A stretch of 51,943 nt of DNA from Mycobacterium sp. UM_WGJ (GCF_000455125.1 NZ_AUWR01000065.1:1-51943), one strand, 5' to 3'. Numbered from the stretch's first letter, positions 1 to 10,402 are shown. The notes: generated by a model from the letters alone, not told the origin. Translations and numbers: made by a program.

Positions 1-342
1 GGCGTGATTGGCGGCCAGTTCCGGCAGCGTCGGCATCGCCGCCAACGCGGCGATATACGCCGCCGCCGTCTGTTCGTGTGCGGCCGCCATTCGGGCACTG
101 TCTGCGGCGGTTCGATCCAGCCACGCCAGATACGGCAGGTGCGCTGCCTGGTACTGCTCACCGGCCACACCGCGCCACAGCCCGGCCGCTACCGAAGCCA
201 ATACTGCGGTCAGATCCTGCGCCGCCGCGGTGTACGCCACGCTCAGGGACGACCACGCGCCGGCGGCAGCCAACAGCGGGCCGGGGCCCGGACCGGAGCT
301 GAGCAGCGTCGCATGCACCTCAGGTGGAGACGCCATCCACAT
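1..342 (-). CDS. PPE family protein, N-terminal part (cut by window edge)
   Basis: Only the first 114 codons lie in the window; the gene runs off its left edge. The product starts with a PPE-domain signature ([11 protein letters not shown]) and carries the W-x-G turn (LWRG) followed by YLAWL, as expected for a helical PPE domain. Such domains normally pair with a PE partner for ESX/type VII export, but no PE gene is visible here. The part seen closely resembles the N-terminus of the next PPE gene and shares the [12 protein letters not shown] stretch, so the two are probably tandem duplicates. Two in-frame ATGs (342 and 336) and a GTG (354) compete as start; I chose 342. It lies about 30 bases after the upstream PPE stop and is probably co-transcribed with it. 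Whether the C-terminus is also PPW-type cannot be seen. Confidence 0.88.
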   Translation of the reverse strand, partial: MWMASPPEVHATLLSSGPGPGPLLAAAGAWSSLSVAYTAAAQDLTAVLASVAAGLWRGVAGEQYQAAHLPYLAWLDRTAADSARMAAAHEQTAAAYIAALAAMPTLPELAANHA

Positions 343-374
343 CGGCCCGAACACAAGGATTCACTCTAGCGAAT

Positions 375-1973
375 CTATAGTTTCGGGCGCCCGAACTCCT
401 GCTCGTTTTCGGTGCGCCAACTGCCGGGCAGCACGGGCATGCGTGCAGCGTCGTCGAAAACGCCGCCGCCCGACACTGTCAGCCCCCCGGCCGGGGCGCC
501 GTCGCGGGCCAGCGTGCCGGCGAATCCGGCCGCTCCGCGCGACGACGCGGTCAAGCCCACCTCAGCCGGCTCCGCCCACTCCGGCGCGACCCCGACGTTG
601 AGGTCCATGACCGCGTCGTCGGGCCTGCGCACCGCAGCTCGCTTGCGGACCCGGGCCCGCCGCTGAGCACGCTCGGCCGCGGTAGCCGCAGCGGCGGTCG
701 CACTACCGCGCGGCTGCGAGGCCTTGCGCGACGCTGCGGCCCCGACGGGCATGCCGGTCCCGGCGCCAACGCCGGGCGGACCGAGCAGATACGGCGGGAA
801 GAACGGCGCGGCGCCCGGCGGCGGAGGTGGCGCCGCCGGCGCGGGGCCGCTGACGCCGGCCGTCACCGGGACCGGCGCGGGCGCCGGAGCCGGGGCCGGC
901 GTGGTCGGCGTCGCGGGTACCGGCGCTCCCGCCGAGCCGGATCCGAACCCGGCGAAGCCATCGGGAGTGGCGCCCACCGGCAGCGGCGGGAGCGGCTGTG
1001 GCACACCGGCCAATCCGGCCAGCCCGGCGAAACCGCCCACCGCGCCTACCGGGGCGATCAGCACGCCGATCGCGGCCGCGAACAACTGCGGCGATTGGGC
1101 CAGCCAGGAGCCGATCTCGGCGAGGTGTGTCGGCCAGTCGAACTCGGCGAGCTGAACCAGATACTGAAACGCCAGCGCGGGGTTCTGCTGGAAATTCACC
1201 CCGAGCTGCTGAAAGTCCTCCAACAGTTCCAGCGCCCGCACCAACCAGAACATCGGCTGGCCGGCATCGGTGTACTGGTCATAGGGAATTCCGTTCACCA
1301 TCGCGTGGGCGGGATCCCAATTGATCTGCCCGTTGCTGGCGGTCTGCAGAATCTTGGCGATCAGCTGATCCAGCGGACCATTGACCGTGGGGTCGGTGGG
1401 ATCGTCGCCATGGGCGGGGTGCGCGTCGGCCTTGACGATCGGGGGCGCCGCCGGGGTGTGCGGCATCGCGGCCACCGCGGCGCCACTGACCGCTTGATAC
1501 GTCGCCATGGTCGCGGCGGCCTGCACCCACATCCGCACATAGTCGGCCTCGTTGAACGCAATCGGGATGGTGTTGATGCCGAAGAAATTCGTCGCCACCA
1601 ATACCCCATGGGTGGCGTGATTGGCGGCCAGTTCCGGCAACGTCGGCATGGCGGCCAGCGCGCTGACATACGCCCCCGCAGCCGTCTCATATTGGGCCGC
1701 GGTTGCCGCACTGTCCGCGCCGGCCTGGGTCAGCCACGCCAGGTAGGGCCAGTGAGCGCTCGCATACGCCTGGGCACTCGGGCCTTGCCACGCCCCCGCC
1801 CCGACGGAGTCCAGCACCCCCTGCAGTTCATCCGCGGCGGCAACGTACTCGGCTTCCAGCGCCGACCAGGCGGAAGCGGAAGCCAGCAGCGGGCCGGGTC
1901 CCGCTCCGGCGCTCAGCAACGCGGAGTGCACCTCGGGCGGAGATGCCATCCATGCCGGCGCCGGTGCCGTCAC
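375..1973 (-). CDS. PPE family protein, PPW subfamily
   Basis: A complete 532-residue PPE protein, probably exported by a type VII (ESX) system to the cell envelope. The PPE motif is at residues 12-14, the WQG turn at 62-64, and helical PPE-domain sequence covers about the first 180 residues. The C-terminal half is rich in Pro, Ala and Gly (about 330-410). The end carries the two marks of the PPW subfamily: GFAGT at 483-487 and P-x-x-P-x-x-W (PVLPGSW) at 513-519. The GTG start at 1973 gives the usual short leader before the PPE motif. It follows a 10-codon mini-ORF whose stop overlaps this start. A second PPE gene follows about 30 bases downstream. No PE gene is adjacent, so the partner must be encoded elsewhere. 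Function is unknown. Confidence 0.95.
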   Translation of the reverse strand: MTAPAPAWMASPPEVHSALLSAGAGPGPLLASASAWSALEAEYVAAADELQGVLDSVGAGAWQGPSAQAYASAHWPYLAWLTQAGADSAATAAQYETAAGAYVSALAAMPTLPELAANHATHGVLVATNFFGINTIPIAFNEADYVRMWVQAAATMATYQAVSGAAVAAMPHTPAAPPIVKADAHPAHGDDPTDPTVNGPLDQLIAKILQTASNGQINWDPAHAMVNGIPYDQYTDAGQPMFWLVRALELLEDFQQLGVNFQQNPALAFQYLVQLAEFDWPTHLAEIGSWLAQSPQLFAAAIGVLIAPVGAVGGFAGLAGLAGVPQPLPPLPVGATPDGFAGFGSGSAGAPVPATPTTPAPAPAPAPVPVTAGVSGPAPAAPPPPPGAAPFFPPYLLGPPGVGAGTGMPVGAAASRKASQPRGSATAAAATAAERAQRRARVRKRAAVRRPDDAVMDLNVGVAPEWAEPAEVGLTASSRGAAGFAGTLARDGAPAGGLTVSGGGVFDDAARMPVLPGSWRTENEQEFGRPKL

Positions 1974-2002
1974 CGACTGCCGTCCACCAAGTTGTTGAAC
2001 AT
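1970..2002 (-). CDS. Candidate 10-codon leader mini-ORF before the PPE gene
   Basis: An ATG at 2002 opens a 10-codon frame ([10 protein letters not shown]) whose TGA overlaps the PPE GTG start as GTGA. A GATAAT hexamer (2010-2015) sits 7 bases upstream of this ATG, the spacing expected for a leaderless mycobacterial transcript starting at or next to the ATG. Translation of the mini-ORF could therefore feed ribosomes to the PPE gene, which has only a weak ribosome-binding site. No -35 element is evident, and a chance ORF this short is possible. Confidence 0.35.
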   Translation of the reverse strand: MFNNLVDGSR

Positions 2003-2009
2003 GGTTTTC

Positions 2010-2015
2010 ATTATC
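2010..2015 (-). promoter_or_regulatory. Putative -10 element of the PPE transcript
   Basis: GATAAT on the minus strand lies 7 bases before the mini-ORF ATG at 2002, which would make the transcript leaderless. No convincing -35 hexamer is seen at the usual distance, as is common in mycobacteria. The rest of the 222-base gap between the PPE gene and ctaB shows no other gene. Confidence 0.35.
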
Positions 2016-2195
2016 GGCAATTGAATACCCGCTGCGGCCGCCCCCGCAAGAGACTCCGCCTCCGCGTTAGCCCCGACAACGAAGTGAAGTGAATGGCCAC
2101 CCCGGCACGCTCAGTCACATGCAGACTTCGCGGCTCAGCGTCACGGAGCGCGCCGACAACGACCGGGAAACCCGGTTCGAATGGAGCGGGAAGAC

Positions 2196-3119
2196 CTAGA
2201 ACAGGGTCGGCAGGCCGATGGCCGAGTCCACCGCCAGCGCACAGAAGACCAGCGCCAGGTAGTTGTTCGACTGCAGGAAGAGCCGCAGCGGCTTGACCGG
2301 CTCACCGCGACGCACGCCCGCGTACAGCTGGTGGGCCATAGCCAGGAACCACGCGCCAGCCAATACCGCGACCGCGGCGTAGAGCCAGCCTGCGGCGGGC
2401 ACCAGCGCCAACGTGGCCAGCACGGTCGCCCAGGTGTAGACCACGATCCGGTGGGTGACCACATTCTCGCTGGCGACCACCGGCAGCATGGGCACCCCCG
2501 CCGCCGCGTAGTCCTCCTTGTAGCGCATCGCCAGCGCCCAGGTGTGCGGCGGCGTCCAGAAGAAGATCACTAAGAACATCACCACCGCGGGCCAGCCGAT
2601 GGTGCCGGTGACCGCCGACCAGCCGATCACCACCGGCATGCAACCGGCCGCTCCGCCCCACACCACGTTCTGGGAGGTACGCCGCTTGAGCATCATCGAG
2701 TAGACCAGCACGTAGAACGCGATGGTGGCCATGGCCAGCAGGCCCGATATCAAGTTCGTGGTACGCCACAGCCACACGAACGAGGCGGCACCGAGCCCCA
2801 GGCTGAACACCAGAGCGTTGCGGGTCGGCACCGCGTCGCGAGCCAGCGGGCGGCGCGCAGTGCGCTTCATCACCTTGTCGATGTCGGCGTCGACGACGCA
2901 GTTCAGCGCATTGGCGCTGGCGGCGGCCAGCATCCCGCCGATCAGCGTGTTGAAGATCAGCAACGGATTCACCGTGCCGCGGTCGGCCAGTAGCATCGCC
3001 GGAATGGTCGTGACCAGCAGCAACTCGATGATTCGGGGCTTGGTCAGCGAAAGGTACGCCAACAACGTGTTGCGCACGGCGCGTATTCGGCGCGGCTCAG
3101 CGCGCTCGCGAATACTCAC
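2196..3119 (-). CDS. ctaB: Protoheme IX farnesyltransferase (heme O synthase)
   Basis: A polytopic membrane protein of 307 residues in the UbiA prenyltransferase family. It transfers a farnesyl group to protoheme IX to make heme O, the precursor of heme A for the aa3 cytochrome oxidase. The prenyl-diphosphate/Mg2+ site is visible as N-x-x-x-D-x-x-x-D within [15 protein letters not shown]. The loops [17 protein letters not shown] and [19 protein letters not shown] are also typical. The GTG start at 3119 has an AGGAG ribosome-binding site 7 bases upstream. The gene is divergent from tkt, as in other mycobacteria. About nine membrane segments are apparent. Length and ends match the family. Confidence 0.96.
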   Translation of the reverse strand: MSIRERAEPRRIRAVRNTLLAYLSLTKPRIIELLLVTTIPAMLLADRGTVNPLLIFNTLIGGMLAAASANALNCVVDADIDKVMKRTARRPLARDAVPTRNALVFSLGLGAASFVWLWRTTNLISGLLAMATIAFYVLVYSMMLKRRTSQNVVWGGAAGCMPVVIGWSAVTGTIGWPAVVMFLVIFFWTPPHTWALAMRYKEDYAAAGVPMLPVVASENVVTHRIVVYTWATVLATLALVPAAGWLYAAVAVLAGAWFLAMAHQLYAGVRRGEPVKPLRLFLQSNNYLALVFCALAVDSAIGLPTLF

Positions 3120-3145
3120 GTGATGACTCCTAGGATGGCAGCTGC

Positions 3146-3191
3146 GACGCCAGCTTCTACTACGGACGGACGCCAGCTTCTACTACGGACG
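3146..3191. repeat. Perfect 23-bp tandem duplication in the ctaB-tkt intergenic region
   Basis: Two head-to-tail identical copies of a 23-base unit lie at 3146-3168 and 3169-3191 (each begins GACGCCAGCTTC and ends TACGGACG). They sit in the 230-base divergent promoter region between ctaB and tkt, about 27 bases upstream of the ctaB start. No coding frame uses them. They may be a replication-slippage duplication or a repeated regulatory site. Confidence 0.9.
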
Positions 3192-3349
3192 ATGGTAGAC
3201 CGCCTGGCCAGGTCGTCCGAATCGCAGGGTCAATTCACGGCGAATCCACACGGCAACCGGACCTGCAACACTGCGCGTGCCCGCATTAGGGTGAGAAGCA
3301 ACCTGGCTTGCATTTGAAGACCTATCTCAAAGATGAGGACCCGACGTTC

Positions 3350-5449
3350 GTGACCACTGCTGCAGAGATCTCCGCCCTTACCCGCCCGCACCACCCCGCT
3401 GACTGGGCCGAGATCGACTCCGTCGCAGTCGACACCGCCCGGGTGCTGGCCGCCGACGCGGTGCAGAAGGTCGGCAACGGCCACCCGGGTACCGCGATGA
3501 GCCTCGCGCCGCTGGCCTACACGCTGTTCCAGCGGGTGATGCGCCACGACCCGTCCGACACCACCTGGTTGGGCCGCGACCGGTTCGTGCTGTCCTGCGG
3601 GCACTCCAGCCTGACCCTGTACATCCAGCTCTACCTGGGCGGTTTCGGGCTGGAACTGGCCGACATCGAGGCACTGCGCACCTGGGGTTCCAAGACCCCG
3701 GGGCACCCGGAGTTCCGCCACACCAAGGGTGTGGAGATCACCACCGGCCCGCTCGGACAGGGCTTGGCCTCGGCGGTCGGCATGGCGATGGCCGCACGCT
3801 ATGAGCGCGGCCTGTTCGACCCCGACACCGCCCCCGGCGAGAGCCCGTTTGACCACTTCGTCTACGTGATCGCCTCCGACGGCGACATCCAGGAAGGCGT
3901 CACCAGTGAGGCCTCCTCGCTGGCCGGCGTCCAGCAGCTGGGCAACCTCATCGTGTTCTACGACCACAACAAGATCTCCATCGAGGACGACACCGCGATC
4001 GCGCTCTGCGAGGACACCGCGGCCCGCTACCGGTCCTACGGCTGGCACGTCCAGGAGGTCGAGGGCGGCGAGAACGTGACCGGCATCGAGGAGGCCATCG
4101 CGAATGCCAAGGCCGTCACCGACAAGCCGTCGTTCATCTCGCTGCGCACGATCATCGGTTACCCGTCCCCGGGCAAGATGAACACCGGCGCCATCCACGG
4201 TTCCGCGCTCGGCGGCGACGAGGTGGCAGCCACCAAAGCCGCACTCGGATTCGACCCGGACAAGGCGTTCGACGTCCGCGAAGACGTGATCACCCACACC
4301 CGCGGGCTGGTGGCACGCGGCAAGCAGGCCCACGCCGACTGGCAGGAGCAGTTCGAGTCGTGGGCGGCCCGCGAGCCGGAGCGCAAGGCGCTGCTGGACC
4401 GGTTGATCGCAGGCGAGCTGCCCGAGGGCTGGGACGCCGAGCTGCCGTACTGGGAGCCCGGCTCCAAGGCCGTTGCCACCCGCGCCGCATCCGGCAAGGT
4501 GCTCAACGCAGTAGGCGCCAAGCTTCCCGAATTGTGGGGCGGCTCAGCCGATCTGGCGGGCAGCAACAACACCACCATGGACGGCGTCAAGTCGTTCGGG
4601 CCGGCGTCGATCTCCACCGGCGAGTACACCGCCGACCCCTACGGCCGCACCCTGCACTTCGGGATCCGCGAGCACGCGATGGGCTCGATCCTGTCCGGCA
4701 TCGTGCTGCATGGGCCCACCCGCGCCTACGGCGGCACGTTCCTGCAGTTCTCCGACTACATGCGGCCCGCGGTGCGGTTGGCGGCGCTGATGGACATCGA
4801 CCCGATCTACGTGTGGACGCACGACTCGATCGGGCTCGGCGAAGACGGTCCGACGCACCAGCCGATCGAGCACCTGGCGGCGTTGCGCGCCATCCCCCGG
4901 CTGTCGGTGGTGCGACCGGCGGATGCCAATGAGACGGCCTACGCGTGGCGCACAGTGCTGGCCCGCGGCGCGAGCAGCGGTCCGGTCGGGCTGATCCTGA
5001 CCCGGCAGAACGTGCCGATCATCGAGGGCACCGACGCCGAAGGCGTCGCCCGCGGCGGCTACGTGCTGGGCGGCCTGGAAGCCGTCGGCGCCGACGACCC
5101 CGACGTGGTGTTGATCGCCACCGGTTCGGAGGTGCAGCTCGCGGTCGAAGCGCAGAAACTCTTGGCGGCCAAGGACATCAATGCCCGCGTGGTGTCGATG
5201 ACATGCCTGGAGTGGTTCGAATCGCAGCCGGCCGACTACCGCGATGCAGTGCTGCCACCGTCGGTGTCGGCCCGGGTGGCGGTCGAAGCCGGTATCGCAC
5301 AGTGCTGGCACAAGATCGTCGGCGACACCGGCGAGATCGTCTCGATCGAGCACTACGGCGAGTCCGCCGACTACCAAACGCTGTTCCGTGAGTTCGGTCT
5401 GACCGCGGAGGCTGTCGTCGCCGCCGCCGAAAGAACACTGGAAAACTGA
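3350..5449 (+). CDS. tkt: Transketolase
   Basis: This thiamine-diphosphate enzyme transfers two-carbon ketol units between sugar phosphates in the non-oxidative pentose-phosphate pathway and works in the cytosol. The start is the GTG at 3350, preceded by GAGGA, giving 699 residues, close to the usual mycobacterial length. An earlier in-frame ATG at 3308 would add a 14-residue tail without family support. GNGHPG lies at residues 42-47. The ThDP/Mg2+ motif runs from SDGDI (176-180) to the Asn at 207. The pyrimidine-domain stretch [14 protein letters not shown] is intact. A TAGGGT hexamer at 3287-3292 is a possible -10. It is the first gene of the tkt-tal-zwf-opcA-pgl operon. Confidence 0.97.
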   Translation: MTTAAEISALTRPHHPADWAEIDSVAVDTARVLAADAVQKVGNGHPGTAMSLAPLAYTLFQRVMRHDPSDTTWLGRDRFVLSCGHSSLTLYIQLYLGGFGLELADIEALRTWGSKTPGHPEFRHTKGVEITTGPLGQGLASAVGMAMAARYERGLFDPDTAPGESPFDHFVYVIASDGDIQEGVTSEASSLAGVQQLGNLIVFYDHNKISIEDDTAIALCEDTAARYRSYGWHVQEVEGGENVTGIEEAIANAKAVTDKPSFISLRTIIGYPSPGKMNTGAIHGSALGGDEVAATKAALGFDPDKAFDVREDVITHTRGLVARGKQAHADWQEQFESWAAREPERKALLDRLIAGELPEGWDAELPYWEPGSKAVATRAASGKVLNAVGAKLPELWGGSADLAGSNNTTMDGVKSFGPASISTGEYTADPYGRTLHFGIREHAMGSILSGIVLHGPTRAYGGTFLQFSDYMRPAVRLAALMDIDPIYVWTHDSIGLGEDGPTHQPIEHLAALRAIPRLSVVRPADANETAYAWRTVLARGASSGPVGLILTRQNVPIIEGTDAEGVARGGYVLGGLEAVGADDPDVVLIATGSEVQLAVEAQKLLAAKDINARVVSMTCLEWFESQPADYRDAVLPPSVSARVAVEAGIAQCWHKIVGDTGEIVSIEHYGESADYQTLFREFGLTAEAVVAAAERTLEN

Positions 5450-5482
5450 CGTCAATCGAAACCGATTGAGAAGGAGCGCAAC

Positions 5483-6595
5483 ATGACTCAGAATCCCAAG
5501 CTTGCCGCTCTCAGCGCCGCGGGCGTGTCGGTGTGGCTCGACGATCTGTCCCGCGACCGGCTCACGTCCGGCAACCTGGCCGACCTTGTCGCCACCCGCA
5601 GCGTGGTCGGCGTGACCACCAACCCGACCATCTTCCAGAAAGCACTGGAGAAGGGCCACGCCTACGACAAGCAGCTGGCCGAGCTGGCCGCCCGCGGCGC
5701 CGACGTGGACGCGGTGATCCGCACCGTCACCACCGACGACGTGCGCAACGCCTGCGACGTGCTGGCTGCGGCATGGGAGGCCACCGACGGCGTGGACGGG
5801 CGGGTGTCGATCGAGGTCGATCCGCGGCTGGCCCATGACACCGACAAGACCGTGGCCCAGGCCGTCGAACTGTGGAAGATCGTCGACCGGCCGAACCTGT
5901 TCATCAAGATTCCGGCCACCAAGGCGGGTCTGCCGGCTATCACCGCGGTACTGGCCGAAGGGATTTCGGTCAACGTCACGCTGATCTTCTCCGTCGAGCG
6001 GCACCGCGAGGTGATGGACGCCTACCTGGCCGGTCTGGAGGCCGCCAAGGCCGCCGGACACGACCTGGCCAAGATCCACTCGGTGGCGTCGTTCTTCGTT
6101 TCGCGGGTGGACACCGAGATCGACGCCCGGCTGGAGAAGATCGGCTCGGCCGAGGCTCTGGCGCTGCGCGGCAAGGCAGGTCTGGCCAACGCCCGGCTGG
6201 CCTACGCGGCCTACGAGGAGGTGTTCGCCGGCGAGCGCTTCGCCGCGCTGGCGGCCGACGGTGCGCGGGTGCAGCGGCCGTTGTGGGCGTCGACCGGGGT
6301 GAAAAACCCCGACTACCCGGACACCCTGTATGTCACCGAGCTGGTCGCGGCGCACACCGTCAACACCATGCCGGAACCGACGCTGGACGCCGTCGCCGAC
6401 CACGGCGACATCACGGGTGACACCATCGCCGGAACCGCGGCAGCATCCCAGCAGGTCTTCGACGAACTCACCGCAGCAGGCATCGACCTGACCGACGTGT
6501 TCTTGGTGCTGGAGAACGAAGGCGTCGAGAAGTTCGAAGCGTCCTGGGGCGAACTGCTGGACGCCACGGCGACGCAGCTCGAAGAGGCCAAGTGA
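5483..6595 (+). CDS. tal: Transaldolase
   Basis: This enzyme moves a three-carbon dihydroxyacetone unit between sedoheptulose-7-phosphate and glyceraldehyde-3-phosphate, completing the non-oxidative pentose-phosphate pathway with tkt. At 370 residues it is the long bacterial (TalB-unrelated, cyanobacterial/actinobacterial) form. The early motif [15 protein letters not shown] and the Schiff-base lysine region [12 protein letters not shown] (Lys142) are present. A strong AAGGAG site precedes the ATG. It lies 33 bases after tkt and 4 bases before zwf, so it is clearly in the operon. Confidence 0.97.
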   Translation: MTQNPKLAALSAAGVSVWLDDLSRDRLTSGNLADLVATRSVVGVTTNPTIFQKALEKGHAYDKQLAELAARGADVDAVIRTVTTDDVRNACDVLAAAWEATDGVDGRVSIEVDPRLAHDTDKTVAQAVELWKIVDRPNLFIKIPATKAGLPAITAVLAEGISVNVTLIFSVERHREVMDAYLAGLEAAKAAGHDLAKIHSVASFFVSRVDTEIDARLEKIGSAEALALRGKAGLANARLAYAAYEEVFAGERFAALAADGARVQRPLWASTGVKNPDYPDTLYVTELVAAHTVNTMPEPTLDAVADHGDITGDTIAGTAAASQQVFDELTAAGIDLTDVFLVLENEGVEKFEASWGELLDATATQLEEAK

Positions 6596-6599
6596 TCTG

Positions 6600-8156
6600 A
6601 TGGCCGGCGCCGGGGCAGCGCGAAACACCTCCTCGGGGTGGCAGAACCCGCTGCGAGACAAGCGAGACAAACGCTTGCCCCGCATCGCCGGCCCCTGCGG
6701 CGTGGTGATTTTCGGGGTCACCGGCGACCTGGCCCGGCGCAAGCTCATGCCGGCCATCTACGACCTGGCCAACCGCGGTCTGCTGCCGGCGACCTTTGCG
6801 CTGGTCGGTTTCGCCCGCCGCGACTGGGCCGACGAGGATTTCGCCGAGGTGGTCTACCAGGCCGTCAAAGAGCACGCCCGGACCCCGTTCCGGCAGGTGG
6901 TGTGGGACCGGCTGGCGTCCGGCTTCCGGTTCGTCACCGGCACCTTCGATGACGACGAGGCCTTCGCCCGGCTGGCGCAGACCCTCGAGGACCTCGACGC
7001 CGAGCGCGGCACCGGCGGCAATCACGCCTTCTACCTGTCGATTCCGCCCCACGCGTTCCCGGTGGTCTGCGAGAAGCTGCACTCGACAGGACTCGCCCGG
7101 CCGCGGGATGGCCGGTGGAGCCGGGTGGTGATCGAGAAGCCGTTCGGTCACGACCTGACCAGTGCGGTCGAACTCAACAGCGTGGTCAACAGCGTGTTCC
7201 CCGAGGAAGCGGTGTTCCGGATCGACCACTACCTGGGCAAGGAGACCGTCCAGAACATCCTGGCGCTGCGCTTCGCCAACCAGTTGTTCGACCCGATCTG
7301 GAACGCCCACTACGTCGACCACGTGCAGATCACCATGGCCGAGGACATCGGTTTGGGTGGGCGAGCCGGCTACTACGACGGCATCGGCGCTGCCCGGGAC
7401 GTGATCCAGAACCACCTGCTGCAGTTGCTGGCCCTCACGGCGATGGAGGAGCCGGTGAGCTTCTCCCCTGCCGAACTGCAGTCCGAGAAGATCAAGGTGC
7501 TCTCGGCCACCAGGCTGGCGCAGCCGCTGGATGAGACCACCTCTCGCGGTCAGTATGCCGCCGGGTGGCAGGGCGGCGAGCGCGTCGTGGGCCTGCTCGA
7601 CGAGGAGGGGTTCGCTCACGATTCACGGACCGAGACCTTCGCGGCGATCACGCTGGAGGTCGACACGAGGCGCTGGGCCGGCGTCCCGTTCTACCTGCGC
7701 ACCGGGAAGCGCCTGGGCCGGCGGGTCACTGAGATCGCACTGGTGTTCAAGCGCGCACCGCACCTGCCGTTCGACGACACCATGACCGACGAATTGGGCA
7801 AGAACGCGTTGGTGATTCGGGTGCAGCCAGACGAGGGCATCACACTGCGATTCGGGTCCAAGGTGCCCGGCCACCTGATGGAGGTCCGTGACGTCAACAT
7901 GGACTTCTCCTACGGCTCGACGTTCTCCGAGGATTCACCGGAGGCCTACGAGCGTCTGATCCTGGATGTGCTGCTGGGTGAGCCCTCCCTGTTTCCGGTC
8001 AACGCCGAGGTCGAACTGTCTTGGGAGATCCTCGATCCAGTCCTCCAGAACTGGGCTGAGCACGGCAAGCCCGAGCCGTATGTGGCCGGAAGTTGGGGAC
8101 CGCGGTCGGCGTTCGAGATGCTGACCCGCTCCGGCCGGGAATGGCGGCGCCCATGA
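6600..8156 (+). CDS. zwf: Glucose-6-phosphate 1-dehydrogenase
   Basis: It oxidises glucose-6-phosphate to 6-phosphogluconolactone with reduction of NADP+, the entry step of the oxidative pentose-phosphate branch. The protein has 518 residues. The dinucleotide-binding motif GVTGDLA is at 39-45, and the substrate/catalytic motif RIDHYLGKE is at 207-215. The ATG at 6600 lies 4 bases after the tal stop, and the gene overlaps opcA by ATGA. The N-terminal extension before NPLRDKRDKRLPRIAGPCG is variable in the family, so the exact start is slightly uncertain. Mycobacteria often carry two zwf copies; this is the operon (zwf2-type) copy. Confidence 0.96.
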   Translation: MAGAGAARNTSSGWQNPLRDKRDKRLPRIAGPCGVVIFGVTGDLARRKLMPAIYDLANRGLLPATFALVGFARRDWADEDFAEVVYQAVKEHARTPFRQVVWDRLASGFRFVTGTFDDDEAFARLAQTLEDLDAERGTGGNHAFYLSIPPHAFPVVCEKLHSTGLARPRDGRWSRVVIEKPFGHDLTSAVELNSVVNSVFPEEAVFRIDHYLGKETVQNILALRFANQLFDPIWNAHYVDHVQITMAEDIGLGGRAGYYDGIGAARDVIQNHLLQLLALTAMEEPVSFSPAELQSEKIKVLSATRLAQPLDETTSRGQYAAGWQGGERVVGLLDEEGFAHDSRTETFAAITLEVDTRRWAGVPFYLRTGKRLGRRVTEIALVFKRAPHLPFDDTMTDELGKNALVIRVQPDEGITLRFGSKVPGHLMEVRDVNMDFSYGSTFSEDSPEAYERLILDVLLGEPSLFPVNAEVELSWEILDPVLQNWAEHGKPEPYVAGSWGPRSAFEMLTRSGREWRRP

Positions 8157-9064
8157 TTGTCGAGTTGCCGAACACCACCACCACCGCGATCAACAAGAAG
8201 CTCAACGCGATCCGCGAGCAAGTCGGTGCGGCGACGACGGGGCGGGTGCTGACGCTGATCATCGCGCTGGAAACCGACGCCCTGCTCGATGAGTCCATCG
8301 CGGCGGCCAACATCGCCAGCCAAGAACACCCGAGCCGGGTGATCGCGGTGGTCGGCGGAGACCCCGACACCGGTGAGTCGCGCTTGGACGCCGAAGTGCG
8401 AATGTTCGGCGATGCCGGCGCCAGCGAGGTGGTGGTGCTGCGGCTCTACGGTCCGCTGGCCGGCCATGCTGACGCGGTCGTGGTGCCCTTCCTGCTGCCC
8501 GATATTCCGGTGGTCGCGTGGTGGCCCGACGTCGCGCCCGCAGCCCCGGCCACCGACCCCCTGGGGGCCCTGGCGTTGCGGCGCATCACCGACGCCACCA
8601 ACGCCCCCGATCCCCGGGCGGCGATCAACAGTCGCCGAGACGGCTACACCGCCGGCGATACCGACCTGTCGTGGAGTCGCATCACCTACTGGCGGGCGTT
8701 GCTCGCCTCCGCACTGGATCAGCCACCGTTCGAGCCGATCCGCTCGGCGGTGGTCTCCGGGCTGGCGACCGAACCGGCCCTGGACATCCTGGCCGGCTGG
8801 CTGGCCAGTCGCATCGACGGTCCGGTGCGGCGTGCGGTCGGCGAACTGAAGATCGAATTGACCCGCGACAGCGAGACCGTGGAGCTGAGCCGCCCCCAGG
8901 ACGGGGTCACCGCCACTTTGAGCCGCACCGGGAGGCCGGCGGCGCTGGTGCCGCTGCCCCGCCGGGTGACCGCGGAGTGTCTGGCTGAAGATCTGCGCCG
9001 GCTGGATGCGGACGTGATTTACGGTGCCGCGCTGACGGGCCTGGAAGAAGTGGAGTATCTGTGA
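8153..9064 (+). CDS. opcA: OpcA, glucose-6-phosphate dehydrogenase assembly protein
   Basis: A 303-residue protein of the OpcA family, needed in cyanobacteria and actinobacteria for full assembly or redox control of G6PDH. The start at 8153 gives [11 protein letters not shown] and the ATGA overlap with zwf, which fits a partner produced by translational coupling. Characteristic stretches are [15 protein letters not shown] and [24 protein letters not shown]. It overlaps pgl by GTGA. The assignment is strong; the biochemical mechanism in mycobacteria is less well defined. Confidence 0.95.
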   Translation: MIVELPNTTTTAINKKLNAIREQVGAATTGRVLTLIIALETDALLDESIAAANIASQEHPSRVIAVVGGDPDTGESRLDAEVRMFGDAGASEVVVLRLYGPLAGHADAVVVPFLLPDIPVVAWWPDVAPAAPATDPLGALALRRITDATNAPDPRAAINSRRDGYTAGDTDLSWSRITYWRALLASALDQPPFEPIRSAVVSGLATEPALDILAGWLASRIDGPVRRAVGELKIELTRDSETVELSRPQDGVTATLSRTGRPAALVPLPRRVTAECLAEDLRRLDADVIYGAALTGLEEVEYL

Positions 9065-9804
9065 TCGTTGCGACCTACCCCGACACCGACGCACTGGTCG
9101 CCGCTGCCGGTGACCGCCTGGCCGATGCCGTCGAATCGGCGATCGCCGCCCGAGGCCGGGCGTTGGTCGTGCTGACCGGCGGCGGTACCGGCATCGGGAT
9201 CCTCCGCCGGCTCCGCGAGCATGCTGCGCGGATCGACTGGGGTTGCGTGCAGGTGTATTTCGGCGATGACCGGTTCGTGCCGAGCGACGACGACGAACGC
9301 AACGAGAAGCAGGCCCGCGCGGCTCTGCTGAACCACGTCGGGATCCCCGCCGGCAATGTTCATGCGATGGCGGCCAGCGACGGCGCGTTCGGCGACGATC
9401 TGGATGTGGCCGCGCTGGCCTACGAGCAGGTGTTGGCCGATCATGCCGAACCCGGCGAGCGCACGCCGGACTTCGACGTGCACCTACTGGGCATGGGGGG
9501 TGAAGGCCACGTCAACTCCTTGTTCCCGGACACCCCGGCGGTCGCCGAGTCCGCCCGGCTGGTGCTGCCGGTCTACGACTCGCCCAAGCCTCCCCCACGC
9601 CGAATCACCCTGACAATTCCTGCGATCCAGCGCTCCCGCGAAGTGTGGCTGGTGGTGGCCGGTGAGCCCAAGGCCGAGGCGGTCGCCGCCGCGGTCGGTG
9701 GTGCGGACCCGGTCGCGGTGCCCGCCGCCGGGGCGACGGGGCGCGAACAGACGGTGTGGTTGCTCGATGAAGCAGCCGCCTCGCTGCTGCCCGCCACGTC
9801 ATAA
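9061..9804 (+). CDS. pgl: 6-phosphogluconolactonase
   Basis: It hydrolyses 6-phosphogluconolactone, the product of zwf, to 6-phosphogluconate. The protein has 247 residues of the SugarP isomerase/lactonase fold, with the family signature [11 protein letters not shown] at 146-156 and the phosphate-binding stretch LTGGGTG at 38-44. The start is a GTG that overlaps the opcA stop (GTGA). The gene ends in TAATG, which opens the next frame. Position and spacing show co-translation with zwf and opcA. Confidence 0.95.
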   Translation: MIVATYPDTDALVAAAGDRLADAVESAIAARGRALVVLTGGGTGIGILRRLREHAARIDWGCVQVYFGDDRFVPSDDDERNEKQARAALLNHVGIPAGNVHAMAASDGAFGDDLDVAALAYEQVLADHAEPGERTPDFDVHLLGMGGEGHVNSLFPDTPAVAESARLVLPVYDSPKPPPRRITLTIPAIQRSREVWLVVAGEPKAEAVAAAVGGADPVAVPAAGATGREQTVWLLDEAAASLLPATS

Positions 9805-10199
9805 TGAGCGCTATGGCAGACAGAAGCTCAGTATCCGGCACGGAACGTAAGCGACTCAAGACCCTGGCTCAGGCTGCCCTGAACGCCGACGTGACGGTCG
9901 GGCAGCTTGAAGATGTGCTGGACGGTCTGGGCGGCACCATGAATGAGCTCAACAGCTCATTGTCCAATCTCAACGCGACGATCGAACGCCTCGGCGGCGG
10001 CCTGGATCACCTTGAGGACACCATGTCCAGCCTCGATGACCTGGCCCGCCGCTTAGTCACGCTGATCGAACCGGTGGAGGCCATCGTCAATCGCATCGAC
10101 TACCTGGTCGAAGTCGGCGAGACGGCGATGTCTCCGTTGACAGCGACCGAAAACGCGGTGCGCGGCATATTCAATGCCATGCGCAACCGGGTGCGCTGA
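9804..10199 (+). CDS. Small coiled-coil protein at the end of the pentose-phosphate operon (Rv1444c-like)
   Basis: A 131-residue protein of unknown function, matching by position and type the small gene that follows pgl (devB) in M. tuberculosis. Residues about 35-100 form a long amphipathic helical region with heptad-like Leu/Ile spacing (LEDVLDGLGGTMNELNSSL, LNATIERLGGGLDHLEDTM), so a coiled coil or oligomer is likely. No signal peptide or membrane segment is seen. The start ATG at 9804 overlaps the pgl stop by one base; a second ATG at 9813 is also possible. Tight coupling to pgl suggests a role with the pathway, perhaps scaffolding, but this is inference. Confidence 0.85.
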   Translation: MSAMADRSSVSGTERKRLKTLAQAALNADVTVGQLEDVLDGLGGTMNELNSSLSNLNATIERLGGGLDHLEDTMSSLDDLARRLVTLIEPVEAIVNRIDYLVEVGETAMSPLTATENAVRGIFNAMRNRVR

Positions 10200-10402
10200 G
10201 CCGTCAGGGTTTCATACCCCCTGCCTCCCTGCGCATTCAGAGGCGTCGGAGAATTCGACCCACCAAAGCACCGTGATCGACTGCCCGCCACCGAACCGCG
10301 ACACCCAACGCGATCTACGAGCAGTTCAAAACAGACCAGGACACCGTTATGCATCGCCCTTCTGCCCCGCTGTCGGCGCCGCCTCCGGGCGGCGACCACC
10401 AG

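Noticed and set aside
382-395. Perfect 14-base palindrome TTCGGGCGCCCGAA
   Set aside because: It falls inside the last codons of the complete PPE gene and is probably a chance effect of GC-rich coding sequence. It has no T-tract or promoter context.
4544-6757. Very long open frame on the minus strand opposite tkt and tal
   Set aside because: It is antisense to two unmistakable enzymes, has no homology and reflects third-position GC bias.
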